Origin: Sclerodactyla briareus
Lineage: Eukaryota > Echinodermata > Holothuroidea > Dendrochirotida > Sclerodactylidae
Direction of reading: 5' to 3'
NCBI GenBank assembly: GCA_026419785.1
Contig: JAODTK010005850.1
Location: 206,071 to 270,070, forward strand
DNA: 64,000 nucleotides
Positions within the stretch are counted from its first letter, which is position 1; each line of letters starts with the position of its first letter. A model generated the notes under the pieces. It was not told where the DNA came from and made no database searches. It was given only the letters and a program-made list of their open reading frames with translations. Shown in pieces: positions 49,360-60,459 of this stretch. The translations under genes and the position numbers were made by a program.

Positions 49360-51795
49360 TTTATGAGGCCTATAGTGCCCCTTCAAATGACCTTCCCAAC
49401 TTTCAACATGTCTCATGGGTCCAATGAACATTGTTTCAGTTGAACAACATGCATCAACGAAAAAACCATTTTGGGGGCTAAGAAAGCTATTTCACATAGT
49501 GGCATATTATGCCCCTTTAATGGCCTTCAATCTTGACCTTCACAGGGTCAAAAATGACCTGAAGGCCAATGAACATCCATTGAAGAATACTTTTCGGGAG
49601 AACCGTCATGCTACTTTTTCAAAGATGTTACCGTATTAGGCCAATGGTCATGTAACAGATTTCTTCAAACTATCACAGTTGAAAGATGACATAACAAACC
49701 CACACAAACCAATTTTGAGGTCATCATTTGTTCCTTAGTGAGAATATTTTCAATTTACTTTATGAATTATTTTCAGTAACCTATCATTTTTATCCATTTT
49801 CACCCCATGACAACAGGAGAGGAGAAAAGGTACACTTTGAATGAATATATATTCTATTATATTTTTTTAATGATTCTGTATGTTTTCAATCGAATCCCAT
49901 CTGTAGTTTGTTTGAAAACAAGATTTCAAAACTACATGTTTCACATTGCTTTGTATTCCAGGAGGAAACTTGTTGGGTTCCCCCCCCCCCCCCTCCAAGT
50001 GGATGTCACAAGACAATTTTGCAATATCTTGAGTACGCTCGAATCCCCGCTGAACTTCATCTGGGCCTTCCTGGGACATAATATAATGAACTGAAAGTAC
50101 TGAAAGTATTAATCTTTTACATGACCATTGCCTTTACTCTAAGTGCACTTATATGGAACTTCAATCCAAAATCTTTGAACAAGCTTACCATTTGACCAGT
50201 TTCAAGTAAATCTAATGTAGGTTGAGATACCATTTTGAAAATCGTCCCATAATAGCCTATATTAGACTCCTCCAATGACCTTTGACCTTCAAAAGTCACC
50301 TGTCCCATGGGTCATGACCATTGTGTTCAATTTTTGGTCACACATCAAAGTATGACTGCTCAATTTTTTCGGACCAATCCATTATGTGCTGTTATGACCA
50401 GGTGGGAGACAACCAACTACTACTGCACACTTGGGCAACTGCCTGCAAATTTTTTACCCTTGATACTCACCCTTCCCCACCCCCTCCACCCCCCCCCCCC
50501 CAACCTCCCCTAGGAGGAGTTAAGTTTGTGACCTATTAGGATCGTTTGCTACTACTCTTGAACAATGTTAGCACCATTTCATTTCTCCCCCCTCAAGCTG
50601 TACGTCCACTTCCGCTGGGGATCCTTCCTCCATCTTCAGCTTCTTGCGGGATTTGTGGTTTTCGGCCTGCTAGTGCTTCTGCTTCCTCTCTTTGAAGCAG
50701 AGCCGTAGCTCCGTTTGAACTGCTCCAGCCTCTGGGAATTCTAGATACAGAGGAGATGCAATCAACAAGTATAGCAAGTTCAAGTTGCAATTAATTAATT
50801 ATCAGTGAGGTTTTTCCTTGTTTTTCATTCAACAAGATACACCTGTTTTAAGTTATCCTTATGTAAAGGTTGAGAAGGTGATTCTATGGTTGTATTTTCA
50901 TTTCGGATCTGAGTCAAGAATGGACGTAGTGCAGGATTGCAAATCACGGATTACCATCTCTCATATCCATGCTACCATGTCATTGGCACTGAACTTGAAG
51001 ACCAGATACACCAAGAAATTGGCATAAATTATGCAAATCAGGTACATCATTTGACCCACAGTGACCCCTTCCCTGACTTTAAATATCACATGACCAACGG
51101 TGGACCACATCCACTGAGCTTCATTGTAATTCTGAACATTTTACAACCTTGCAAAATTATGCAATTAAACACATAGTGACCTCTAATGACCTCACACAAC
51201 TTTTTGGATTCCCCAAGACCCCCAAGAAGGCAGATCACATCCACCAGGTTTTGTGGAAATCTTACGGATGCCAAAAATTTGCATAAATTATGCAAATCAG
51301 ACACATTGAATGACCCTGAGTGACCTCAAATTTATGTTGAAATTCCCAGGCTCGAAGTAGAACCCAAATCCACAAGTTTCAGAAAAATCAACAAACTTTT
51401 GCCATTGAGACTAATGATTTAATTTTGATGCTCCCTAAAAAATCGAATCAATTCATTTCCATAATTTACCTGTACCCTACGTACTAAATAACATCACTAT
51501 AGGATGTGGTTTTTGCTAATGAGCTCAAACAATAAAATACATGAAATAATGAGATTTTCATAATTAATGACTTTCTTGGACACATATAATTAGATTGTTT
51601 TCATCCTTCAACTCTGATACCACCCACACACATCAATAGTACACACTCACCAAACGGGTCTTACAGTTTAGAGAAATAATGATTGACCACCACACAAGGA
51701 ACATAAACACACATAATGAAGTGCTCCAAACCACTGGTCACAGGGGGTGGCAGTTTGTGGGAAGGAGAAACAAGAGCACCAATGGTGCTGAGCTC
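49360..51795 (+). mobile_element. Further tandem-core repeats of the 42-44 kb families
   Basis: Core units with 'tagtgccccttcaaatgacc', 'catgggtccaatgaacattg' and 'gaccttcacagggtcaaa' are at 49370-49600, and one more is at 50225-50420 with TGACCTTTGACCT. The 'gcataaattatgcaaatcag' core type is repeated at 51023 and 51281. The hairpin GAGCACCAATGGTGCTGAGCTC lies at 51766-51787, the same end motif as at 42190. Between them is a C tract (49981-49993). These may be pieces of one or more copies. Confidence 0.6.
50595..50740 (-). other. Lysine-rich open segment after an acceptor-like site
   Basis: On the minus strand, 'tctagaattcccag' precedes a segment whose second frame reads Lys/Arg-rich sequence (FKERKQKH, one TAG, then HKSRKKLKMEEGSPAEVDV). 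It could be the 3' end of a gene or processed-pseudogene debris with a stop. I cannot name a family. Confidence 0.2.
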
Positions 51796-52319
51796 AAACT
51801 CAAATTATAAATACTCATATATTTCACTTCGACTGATCAACAAGGTGCATTATGGCTTACAGGAACTTTCATGTGAATGCGGTTTGATTCTTCAGTTTCC
51901 TTTGAAAGATCTTGATGTGGTCAACGATTTTTTCAGCACCTCAGGCTTCATACACACCTGAGTTTATAAAAACAAAAAACTAAATAAACAAGTCTTTTTA
52001 AAGCATGTGACAAAGGCCTTGGGCTCAAATACAATGCGTGGCCGTCTTATGAGATGGCTTGTTATCAAAAAATCTATCGAGCGTTCTATGGTTAGAAACA
52101 GGTCACCACAGTATGCCATTAGCGCCATATTATGGAATGAATATTAGGAGTATGTTGGTTACATATTTAGGGCAGGCGGCCAGGAACATCCAGCCGTGGT
52201 TGGCCGAAAGGCCATGGATACGGTTAAGCATGAATGGGTATTGACTGAAATGGTCATTGTTGGCTAAAACTGGTTGGTAGGAAAGAAGTTGTAGAAAGCA
52301 GTAGGTTGAAATCTTGGCA

Positions 52320-52540
52320 TGCACCTTCTGGAAATTAAGTAGGAAATAAGTCAGAATTAAGCCTGTTTTGTGCTTGTACATGAGCCTGGTCGGCTTATTC
52401 TCTAATTTCAAGCTAAAACTGACTTAATCCCAGTCTCCCACCAGGCTTAAAACTGATTCTGCCCATACTGAAAATCTTTTTTCCTGCTTATTTTCCAGCT
52501 TATTTACAGGCTTAATTTCAGGCTTACTCTAGATTGAACT
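52320..52540. repeat. Cluster of GCTTA/TAAGC words, copy 1
   Basis: Words such as 'taagcctg', 'cggcttatt', 'caggcttaaa', 'gcttatttacaggcttaatttcaggctta' recur at irregular spacing. See the second cluster at 55240-55620. Confidence 0.55.
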
Positions 52541-52924
52541 TGTTTCTTCTTCCTGAATTTGGTCTGCACAGTGAAGGGATAGGAATACTTGGGATTATTT
52601 TTAACAAGCATCATCAGAACTTAGATATTTCTATACATAAACACACCCCTGTTGGTAGGGGATGCCATAGACCATTTCAGGCTATCAGGAATTTCAGTCT
52701 TATTTCCATACTTGGCATTTATGGACAATGTGAATGACTGTTCAACAGTCGAAACCACTGGGATTGGTTCGTTTCAAGGATAAATTGTATGGGGGAAGTT
52801 TTTAAAATACCTGGGGCAGAGAACAAAGGGTCATTCACACCAGTGGATAGGTAATGATTTCAGTAGTGTCCCTCTGTGTAGTACACAGACTGCTTTGCAT
52901 GCAACCTTTTGCACATACAGTGTG

Positions 52925-54335
52925 TAACTAAAAATGTCGGGCGGGTGAACCGCCAGACTATATATCCCCGCTCTCTATTCAAGAATTTTGGTGAAATGAA
53001 ACCGGTACAATTTCATGGAAAGAAGACTTTATAGACTTGTGAGCGACAACGTGTACATGTAAATGGGTCATTCCATAATGCACTTGTTTAATTGTATGAG
53101 GCACCCTACAGCCCCGGACAAGGCGTCCTTAAATAGAGCACATTTATGCAAGATTCGACCTTTCAACACATGACCACCCGACAGAGTCAAATCATTGTCA
53201 GAGTCACATACATGCAGTTCAACAATTATATAGCAATGGTGAACCATCCAGCCTTCGCAGATATTCAATCTCCTGATTATACCAAAAACGTTGTTGACCC
53301 CTTAGTGACCTCGAGTGACCTTTAATTATATGACACGTTTTTTTATAAAATTGGTTTACTCTCCATGTGATACATCCACTCCCAGGAGCTTTTGCATTCT
53401 GATGACACACCCATGCTATTGCCGAAAATGCTAAAATCAGTTTTTGACCCTAAGTGACCTTTAATGACCTTCAATGACATGGCGGCTCTTATAAAAATTG
53501 TTATACACTCCATTTGATTCATCCACTCCTAGAGCATATTGCTTTCCAATAAACTGTCCAATGTTTATTGCGAAAAAGGTATAAAATTGAACTTGTTTCC
53601 CTCCATAAAGCCCACACAGCTCTATCACATATCCCCAAAAATAACCATTTCTACTTTTTTTGCCCGTAAATCCTTAAATACGCACATTTATTCAAGATTC
53701 GACCTTTAACCAATTGACCCCCCGACGAGGTCCAAATTCAGCTCAGAGGTTCACACACATGCAGGTCAACAATTATATCCACAATGGAACCATCCAGCCT
53801 TCTCAAGATATCATTCTCCTTTAATAGCCGAAAACAGTTTTTGACGCCCTAAGTGACCCCGAATAAAAAAAACAAAAAAACCTTTTAATGATATGACAGA
53901 TTTTTTTTAGGCGAGTTACTCTCCTCCATGTGATACATCCCCGTCCTCGGAGCCATTTATGCCTTCTGGTGAAACACACCCGTGCTATTGGGCGACAAAA
54001 GTACTAAAATCAGTTTTTTGGCCCCTAATGGTACCTGTATGACCTTCCATGGAACTGCGGTTTTTTATTGAAAATTGTTAAACTTCCAGGTATGCAACAA
54101 CAAAAACAAAAAATCCACTCCTAGAAGCATATTTGCAATTACGATATAGCCCATTTTCGGACTCATCCAAGATTTTTACCTCATACCAAGTTTTTGGGTC
54201 ATCGGATAAGTGTTTAAAGAATGAATCGCTAACCGCCTAAGTTTCCGGCGGCGGCGGCGGGGCGGAGACCGGCGGCCACATGGCCCAATCCATAATATCC
54301 CCGAACACTTACAGTGTTTGAGGGGATATAATTAA
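52925..54335 (-). mobile_element. Palindrome-ended repeat element, left (inverted) copy
   Basis: One end (52934-52955) has GGCGGGTGAACCGCC beside 'ccccgctc'. The other (54290-54330) has 'ataatatccccgaacactta', then 'cagtgtttgaggggatat', an imperfect palindrome. Inside, a unit of about 540 bp is repeated (53127 onward and 53673 onward), each with 'aagattcgacctt', 'catgcag', 'aacaattata', 'atggtgaaccatccagcctt' and 'gacccctaagtgacctttaatga'. All of this is found in reverse complement at 60460-63080. The part matching 60720-61300 is missing, so this copy has an internal deletion. Confidence 0.75.
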
Positions 54336-54339
54336 TTGA

Positions 54340-55240
54340 GAGCAGCAATCTCAATGAATTTCACATTAGGAAAACTTACTGGTGAGTACATATACCTAAT
54401 CACTTAATACAGAATTGGATTTGAATGGTTATGGAATCAGAAAATTAAGTTAGAACTCCACATGCTCTGAAATTAATTCATGAATTATAAACCTGAGTAT
54501 TAGGTTTACTAGTTAGCATGTCACCTATGCTTGAATGGTTTTGGTATCAAATGAACACAAAATAGCCCCATAGCAGCTCCTAAATTTTTTCATGATTGGC
54601 TATTCCTGTACTAACTGTAATGGCCATCCTAATAAAATTAAAATGTCCAGGCTTAGTTAGACCCAAGCTTCACTTTCCTATCTACGCTTAATTTGGTAAA
54701 AGTGCTAAGATTTTAAAATTATATGGTGAGTTTTTCTTTAGTTTGTAAATGATCAATAGCTCAATAATAGTTTCATATCTTTGCCAATGGTTGCAATGAC
54801 ATTTTAACCTGATTGTAGCCTAGCCCAAGGTCAGGTTTTCAAACACCAGCTGCTATATCAAATCCTGACTGCATACAGTAAAATCTTCCTCAAGGTATAT
54901 GGCAGAAAAATTAGGCAGCAAGAACTTGAACAATTGAGCCCATACTTTTCTAATGCCCAATCAAATTGCGATGTCTAAGACTCTACACCACGGGTTAATA
55001 AGTATAAGCACCATCAGGATTAGGCCTATATGTTTTAATATAGAAAATTAATGCACCAATTAATTTGAACCATATGTAGTCCACCTTCCTTAAACCAACG
55101 TCCTTCCCCCCACCTTTTATCTTATCACATATTTAATACCATAGCTGGATTTGATCAGGTACCGTGAAATTGGTACCTGTAAGCGCTATATATTAAATCA
55201 ATAAATATCAGGCCGCTGTTTTCTTTCAATCATTTTTGGT
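54340..55240. other. Gene-free A/T-rich stretch
   Basis: I see no exon, element end or microsatellite here; unique-looking sequence only. Confidence 0.45.
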
Positions 55241-55620
55241 CAAAACTGGCCATGATTCCAACTGGCTTAAGCCTGGACACCACTATGATTTCAGGCTTAA
55301 TTAGGTATGGGATTCACCCAGATTTCAGGCTTGTTTAAGCTTGAAATTGCATAACAGGCATTTTCAGCTTAAGCCGAAATCGACCAGGATTTTCAGCTTG
55401 ATTCGATTAGCCTGGGATCTGCTCCTTTTTCAGTCTATAGGCTGAAATCCACCCGAATTTCAAGTTATTTCCTGCTTGTTCGTTTAGTTGTGATTTTTAG
55501 CCTGAAAAATAAGCCTTAAATAAGCTGAAAATTAAAGCCCTGGCCAGTTCCAAATTCGGTACAAACAGACTTGGCACTTTCGCTTAAATTTCAGGCTTGA
55601 ATTTTTTCCAGAATGGCAAA
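55240..55620. repeat. Cluster of GCTTAA/TTAAGC words, copy 2
   Basis: 'ctggcttaagcctgg', 'caggcttaatt', 'caggcttgtttaagcttgaaatt', 'cagcttaagccgaaat', 'caggcttgaat' and similar words recur for about 380 bp in both orientations, often followed by 'gaaat' or 'atttc'. No protein content. Shared word content with 52320-52540 suggests one family. Confidence 0.6.
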
Positions 55621-55869
55621 CTCAAAGAAGTTTGGGCCATATGCCCTTGGCCTGCTGCCTATTTACCAGTCCTCAACAGAGGACTGAATACTCCCAATGT
55701 AACAAATGTCTGTTATGTGAATGTTTGTGTAACCCACTGGGACACAGGACCGTCCTCAGTGGGGGATTAAACTGTACTGACTACTGTAGTTTTAACTTTA
55801 CCAGTTTTCTCATTTAGCCCACTTAGCCTTCCAGGCCAGGCTTCACTTAGGCCAAAAAAATAAATCAAC

Positions 55870-57270
55870 ATATTGTTCGTCCCTCCAGCTATTTCGGAAA
55901 TTTTAGGACCTTCTGTATTTTTTGAACTTCCACTTATTCAGAAAGATGTTTCGAAGGTCCAAGTGAGCACCCCCAGTGACCCGCCTCCGCCTGGTTTCAT
56001 GATTCGATGGTTTTTTTCGATTAGTCATAATGCAACAATTACAAGGCACTCCATGTCTTGCTCCCAGGTTTTTATTTAAGCCTTAATAGGAATAGCTTAA
56101 TAACCAGTGAACAATGTTCAATTCATAGGAACTATTGACCATGTCTACTGACGGAGTATAGGTTTTTGTGGAAATTATGAACTGAAAATTGTCGATTTTG
56201 TTTGAAATTATCCACATATCCAACTTTTCAAATTCATTGATCCCAGTTTTTTTCCTTTCAAATATCTATCTCAGGACCAATGGGGGACCACACCTCTACA
56301 CATTCTGTGAATTTAAAACCAACCTGAACATTTGCCTGAATGAATCAAATAATACCACACATGATAACCCCGCATTGACCAAGTCCATGTAAAAAAGAAT
56401 GGACTAAAAGGTATAACCATACGCATCAGCCTCCATAAAAATCTAAACAAAACAACTTTGAAATTTGGAAGGAACTATGGCAAAATAGCTAACTGAATAA
56501 CTTCATCTTCATTTAAGAAGGTTGGAAGGTCAGGATAAGTCCTACCCTACAAAGTTTCTTGGGAATCGGGCAAACTTTTGCATAGCATGAATTACGGCAA
56601 CTTAGACAGTATGTTGAATGAACTCCAGGACCTTAGAAGCCATGATGAAAAATGTGGAACTGAAGGTAAACCATACACACCAGGTTTTTCATTAAAATCA
56701 AACCAACTTCCTGATTTTGCATAAATTACCCACAAATTGACACATAGACTGACTCCCTTGACCCTGAATCTCGATTCCCCTTAAGTAATGTCGGGATGGA
56801 TTTAGACCATATTAAAACTGTCAAGTTTCCGGGAGAAAATCTTACAAACGTGATATTTCACATAAAAATTATGCCAAATTAGACAACCTAATGAGCATAT
56901 TTTATGCTGTATGTAAAATCCAATCAGTTCATTCAACCTCTAATCCTTCACCGAGTGCCAAAACCAAGTCACCAAAGCAGTTACAGTTCATCTATAATCT
57001 TGCGAACGAGCTTAAACTGAATTTATAAAAAGGCCAATCACCCCCCTGTCCCCCCCCGTTAATAAGTGAGTTTTGCGCCCAAGAAACTCGTCAGATGATG
57101 TGTTCCCCAACCCTGATACTACATACAAAATTCCGTCAGAATGGTCTATCCAATTCAGAGAAATCCTGCTAAGAGAAAGTTGTCAGGTTCCATCAGGCGA
57201 AACAAAAATGGAAATGGTCGCATATTGGAAGCGTTATACCCATGTGTACTGGATTTGTTTAGATTAGTGT
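55870..57270. repeat. Diverged tandem-core repeat fragments
   Basis: Core fragments of the 'gcataaattatgcaaat' type are visible at about 56575-56900 ('tttgcatagcatgaatta', 'gaactgaaggtaaaccatac', 'ccaggttttt', 'gattttgcataaattaccc'). The remainder is unassigned. Confidence 0.45.
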
Positions 57271-57700
57271 TTACACAGTTGTCAGGGATTGGGCCTAGGA
57301 GCAGAGTCAGCTAGGAGCAAGTCAGATCACAATTGAGATGTGGTTACAACAGCTGACACCGACCGTACCCCCACTCTAATCCTGAACCACCCCTAATACC
57401 AATCTCAAGAGCCTCCCTCTTGGCCCAAGAAGTTTGTCTCCTTGACTCTCCATGGAGTGCATTGCAAAAAATACTGCTACACAAGTTATACACTAAACAG
57501 TGGGTACATGCCAACTGGGGATAATGCTTACCCCATTGCCATACCATTCATGCCTTCGATCCCATAGCGACGTGACTGTCGCTGATGAAAGGGCAAATCC
57601 TTCAACAGCACATTTTTCGGCTGCCATAGTGAATGTTCTTTCCAGCAAAATTGTGTCTTTTGTGTGAATGCCACACCTAAGACAATCAAAAATGGTAATT
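57270..57700 (-). repeat. Dispersed repeat, inverted copy of 63595-63880
   Basis: On the minus strand it shares with 63595-63880 'tggaaagaa', 'gaaggatttgcc', 'acagtcatgttgctatsg', 'gaatggtatggca', 'gcaatgca..ccatggaga' and 'agacaaa'. Frames over both copies give similar short peptides but with frame shifts and stops, so I treat it as a transposon-derived repeat, not a gene. Confidence 0.65.
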
Positions 57701-57779
57701 CCCATGGCTCTATTAATTCCCAAAAGGTAGCAGCAGTAGACCTAAAGCTATCAGGCCCTAACTTGCATGATTTTGGTTG

Positions 57780-58790
57780 TACAGGAAGACCACACTAGCC
57801 TAGCATACAGAAAAGTGAATACTGCAGACACCGGCAAATAACGGATTCAATCTTCTGTGAATGTGTTCGTATCAACCCAATCACATGCCTGTTCATTATC
57901 TGTGATTTCAAATGTTTTCAGAGTGCAGATGTTAAAGTTTAGTTTACAGTGAATTTGGTCCAATTCACATGGATAACATAGAAGGTATACATGCACAGTT
58001 CTGCAGGATCATGACTCAAGTCCATTGTAAACAAAAATAGTGTTTTCTCTATGCTGCAGTGGCTGTGTGTAACGATTTCTAACACACATGAGCCGAGTAT
58101 GCAAAAGATTTGCAAAAAATACCACCCTTCTCAAATCATGTGGTCCGACTCGTAGTGTTGACCTACTAGGACTTCTCGATAGACAAGTATTAATGCTATA
58201 CTATCTAATCTAGCTGTGCTACATTATGGGTATATAGCGGTCAACGCTACCAGCCCCTGTGCTTCACGCCTTCGCTGCGAAGTATGTTCCAAAACGTTGA
58301 TTTCATGTGTCTATCGATCGCGATCGAAGATAGAAGTTTTCATCTCTAAAATATATCCTTCATTAATCAAGTTCCTCATATCTCACTGCTTACTATGGGA
58401 AAGGCATATTACTAAATGGACTAGCCTTTAGTAGCCCTCTCGGGTTGAATACGCGAATCGTTCGGTGTCCATGGAATTGGCATTCCATTTTGGGTGATGG
58501 TGACAATGATATTACAGTAACAAACTAGATCGCCAGGTCTATCTCCGAGTGCATTAGGGAAGAAATGAAAAGGATCTTGGGAATATGTCAACTTTTCCAT
58601 AAAATGAATCTTAAACTACCTCAGATAACATGGAAATGTAAACTTTTGTGAAACTGCAGGGAGCGTCACTTTTCGAGAGATGGTGTTTAAAAACATTAGA
58701 TGTAATTTGGGAAACAATCCAATCCTCGTAATAGGAGAAAAATGCATTTTGTAGATTCAAAAACAACTTAGTCCCTTATTCTCTTTAATT
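57780..58790. other. Gene-free stretch
   Basis: Only short open frames; a small CpG cluster near 58260-58330 ('gcttcacgccttcgctgcg', 'tcgatcgcgatcga') has no recognised gene beside it. Confidence 0.4.
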
Positions 58791-59400
58791 TGAATGGTGA
58801 CCTTCACAAGGTCAACGTTTGTCCCAGGGTCAAGAACCTTTCCCAAGTTCGGTCCACATCCATCAAAGTATGACCGTTCCGGGCCTATAATACTTCTCGT
58901 CATTTCATCCAATGTTACTGTTTTAACTCTAATGGCATTATATGACTTCTCACAAAAACCTGTGTACAATCTGAAAAGAAACACTACCCAAGAAACATTA
59001 TGACTGAGTTTTCAGACAATCTTAATACTTTTTGTAGGAAAGATACATTTTTGTAATTTGGAACACAAGTCCATAGTGTCTTTATGACCTTTGACCTTGA
59101 CCTTCACAAGGTCAGAAATTGCCTAGAGGGGCACTGATCAATTATGGTCCAAGTTTGGTCAACAATCAAATCAAGATTGATCATGGCCAAGCCAAAAAAA
59201 ACAATAAGTGTGGATTCACTTGTGGACACACAGGAAGTATAGATGGTGGGATTGGATGGATGGATGGATGGATGTGGATGGATAGATAGATAATAGATAG
59301 ATGGATAGATAGAAGATAGATAGATAGATAGATAGATGATAGATAGATAGATAGATAAGATAGATATAAGGACTGGCGCATCCAATAGCGCACCAGCTAG
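58790..59400 (+). mobile_element. Tandem-core element with GGAT/GATA microsatellite
   Basis: Two core units (58795-58930 and 59080-59180) carry 'tgaccttcacaaggtcaa', 'gtcccagggtcaa', 'aagttcggtccacatccatcaa' and TGACCTTTGACCTTGACC. They are followed by 'tgtggacacacaggaa' (as at 44033) and about 120 bases of GGAT/GATA repeats (59246-59365), then 'gactggcgcatccaatagcgc'. Same family end as the element at 42185-44110. Confidence 0.7.
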
Positions 59401-59884
59401 CTGTTTTGAGCTAAAAACCTAGAAACACTCATGCCAGGTATGCAATGTACAAATTCACTTACTCATGGAGAGTACCTAACCACATCATAGTCATGGTGTT
59501 TATAGTGCGCACAAGATAAAGCATAGTATACAAATTCCTCCCTTGGGTCAATTTATAACATGCAGGGATCACAGTGGGTCAGCTAAGAAATACTTGCAAC
59601 AGTATGTGAAAACTTACTCTGACCATTGGTGGCAAGGTCACAAAAAGATTGAGGAATGCTCCATAGTTGCCTATCTAGACAATACCAATAACAAACTTAT
59701 ATAGGGCATATGTCGAAGATACTAATGCTCTTTACATTAGAACCATCCTGAAAGGAAAAAAGTGAGACTTGACGAGGTTATTAATGGACGTTGCTGGTGG
59801 TTTCAATACTGGAGCGGCCTTTCCACATACTAGGACCAGCAACACAAACTCCTGTCACACGCGACTATGTGTGTACAAGGTACG

Positions 59885-60450
59885 TTCAGTCTAGTATGTC
59901 TCACTGAAAGAGCCAAAGCCACACCCGCTGGATCGATCGACTTGACGGATAACAATCCTATGTCCTCATAGAGATAACGAGGGGCAACCTGCAGTGCTCA
60001 AATTTACGTAAAACCCGATAGCCCGCCTGGCTACTCGAAGTTCATTCGGGCTACTAAAAACTTTGCTGCAGCTGCCCGTCGGGCTAGTTAGAAAATTCAG
60101 TAGAAGGTCTAGGGTCTAGGCACTTACAAAATAAAATAAAAACTACGACTGATCCTGAACTCTTTCAATGACTTGGTCTGGCGGCAACAACTGAGGAAAC
60201 AGCAGTATTTGCCAACAAATATTCGAAGAGAATGAAGCTTCTGCGAAGACCTCTAACATCGGCCATGACCACGGACACTCGACCGTCACGAAAATGTAGG
60301 CCGATCACGATCGTATCAGTCCCATAACAAAACGTGGTATAATAAACGCCCGGCCCACGTGTACACAGACTCACCGAGTGAACTGTACAGTACGATCAGG
60401 GTTCACGCTAAGTGTGGGGATCGCACAATCTGCCGCACTCAAACTCAAAA
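59885..60450 (-). promoter_or_regulatory. CpG-rich patch with an open frame on the minus strand
   Basis: CpG density is visibly higher than in the flanks. On the minus strand a frame is open from 60374 to 60165 and contains an ATG in good context (GTCATGGCC at about 60271), encoding MADVRGLRRSF and a Leu/Ala-rich stretch. This could be a promoter-proximal first exon, but I find no donor site at its end and no downstream exon. Repeated 'cgggctact' or 'cgggctagt' words at 60010-60090 suggest a dispersed repeat beside it. Confidence 0.3.
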
Positions 60451-60459
60451 TCCAGAACA

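Noticed and set aside
57344..57723. Two overlapping minus-strand frames as a gene
   Set aside because: The sequence is a dispersed repeat with a second copy at 63.6 kb; frames shift between copies.
59104..59393. Ser/Ile/Tyr-rich open frames on the minus strand
   Set aside because: They translate the GATA/GGAT microsatellite.
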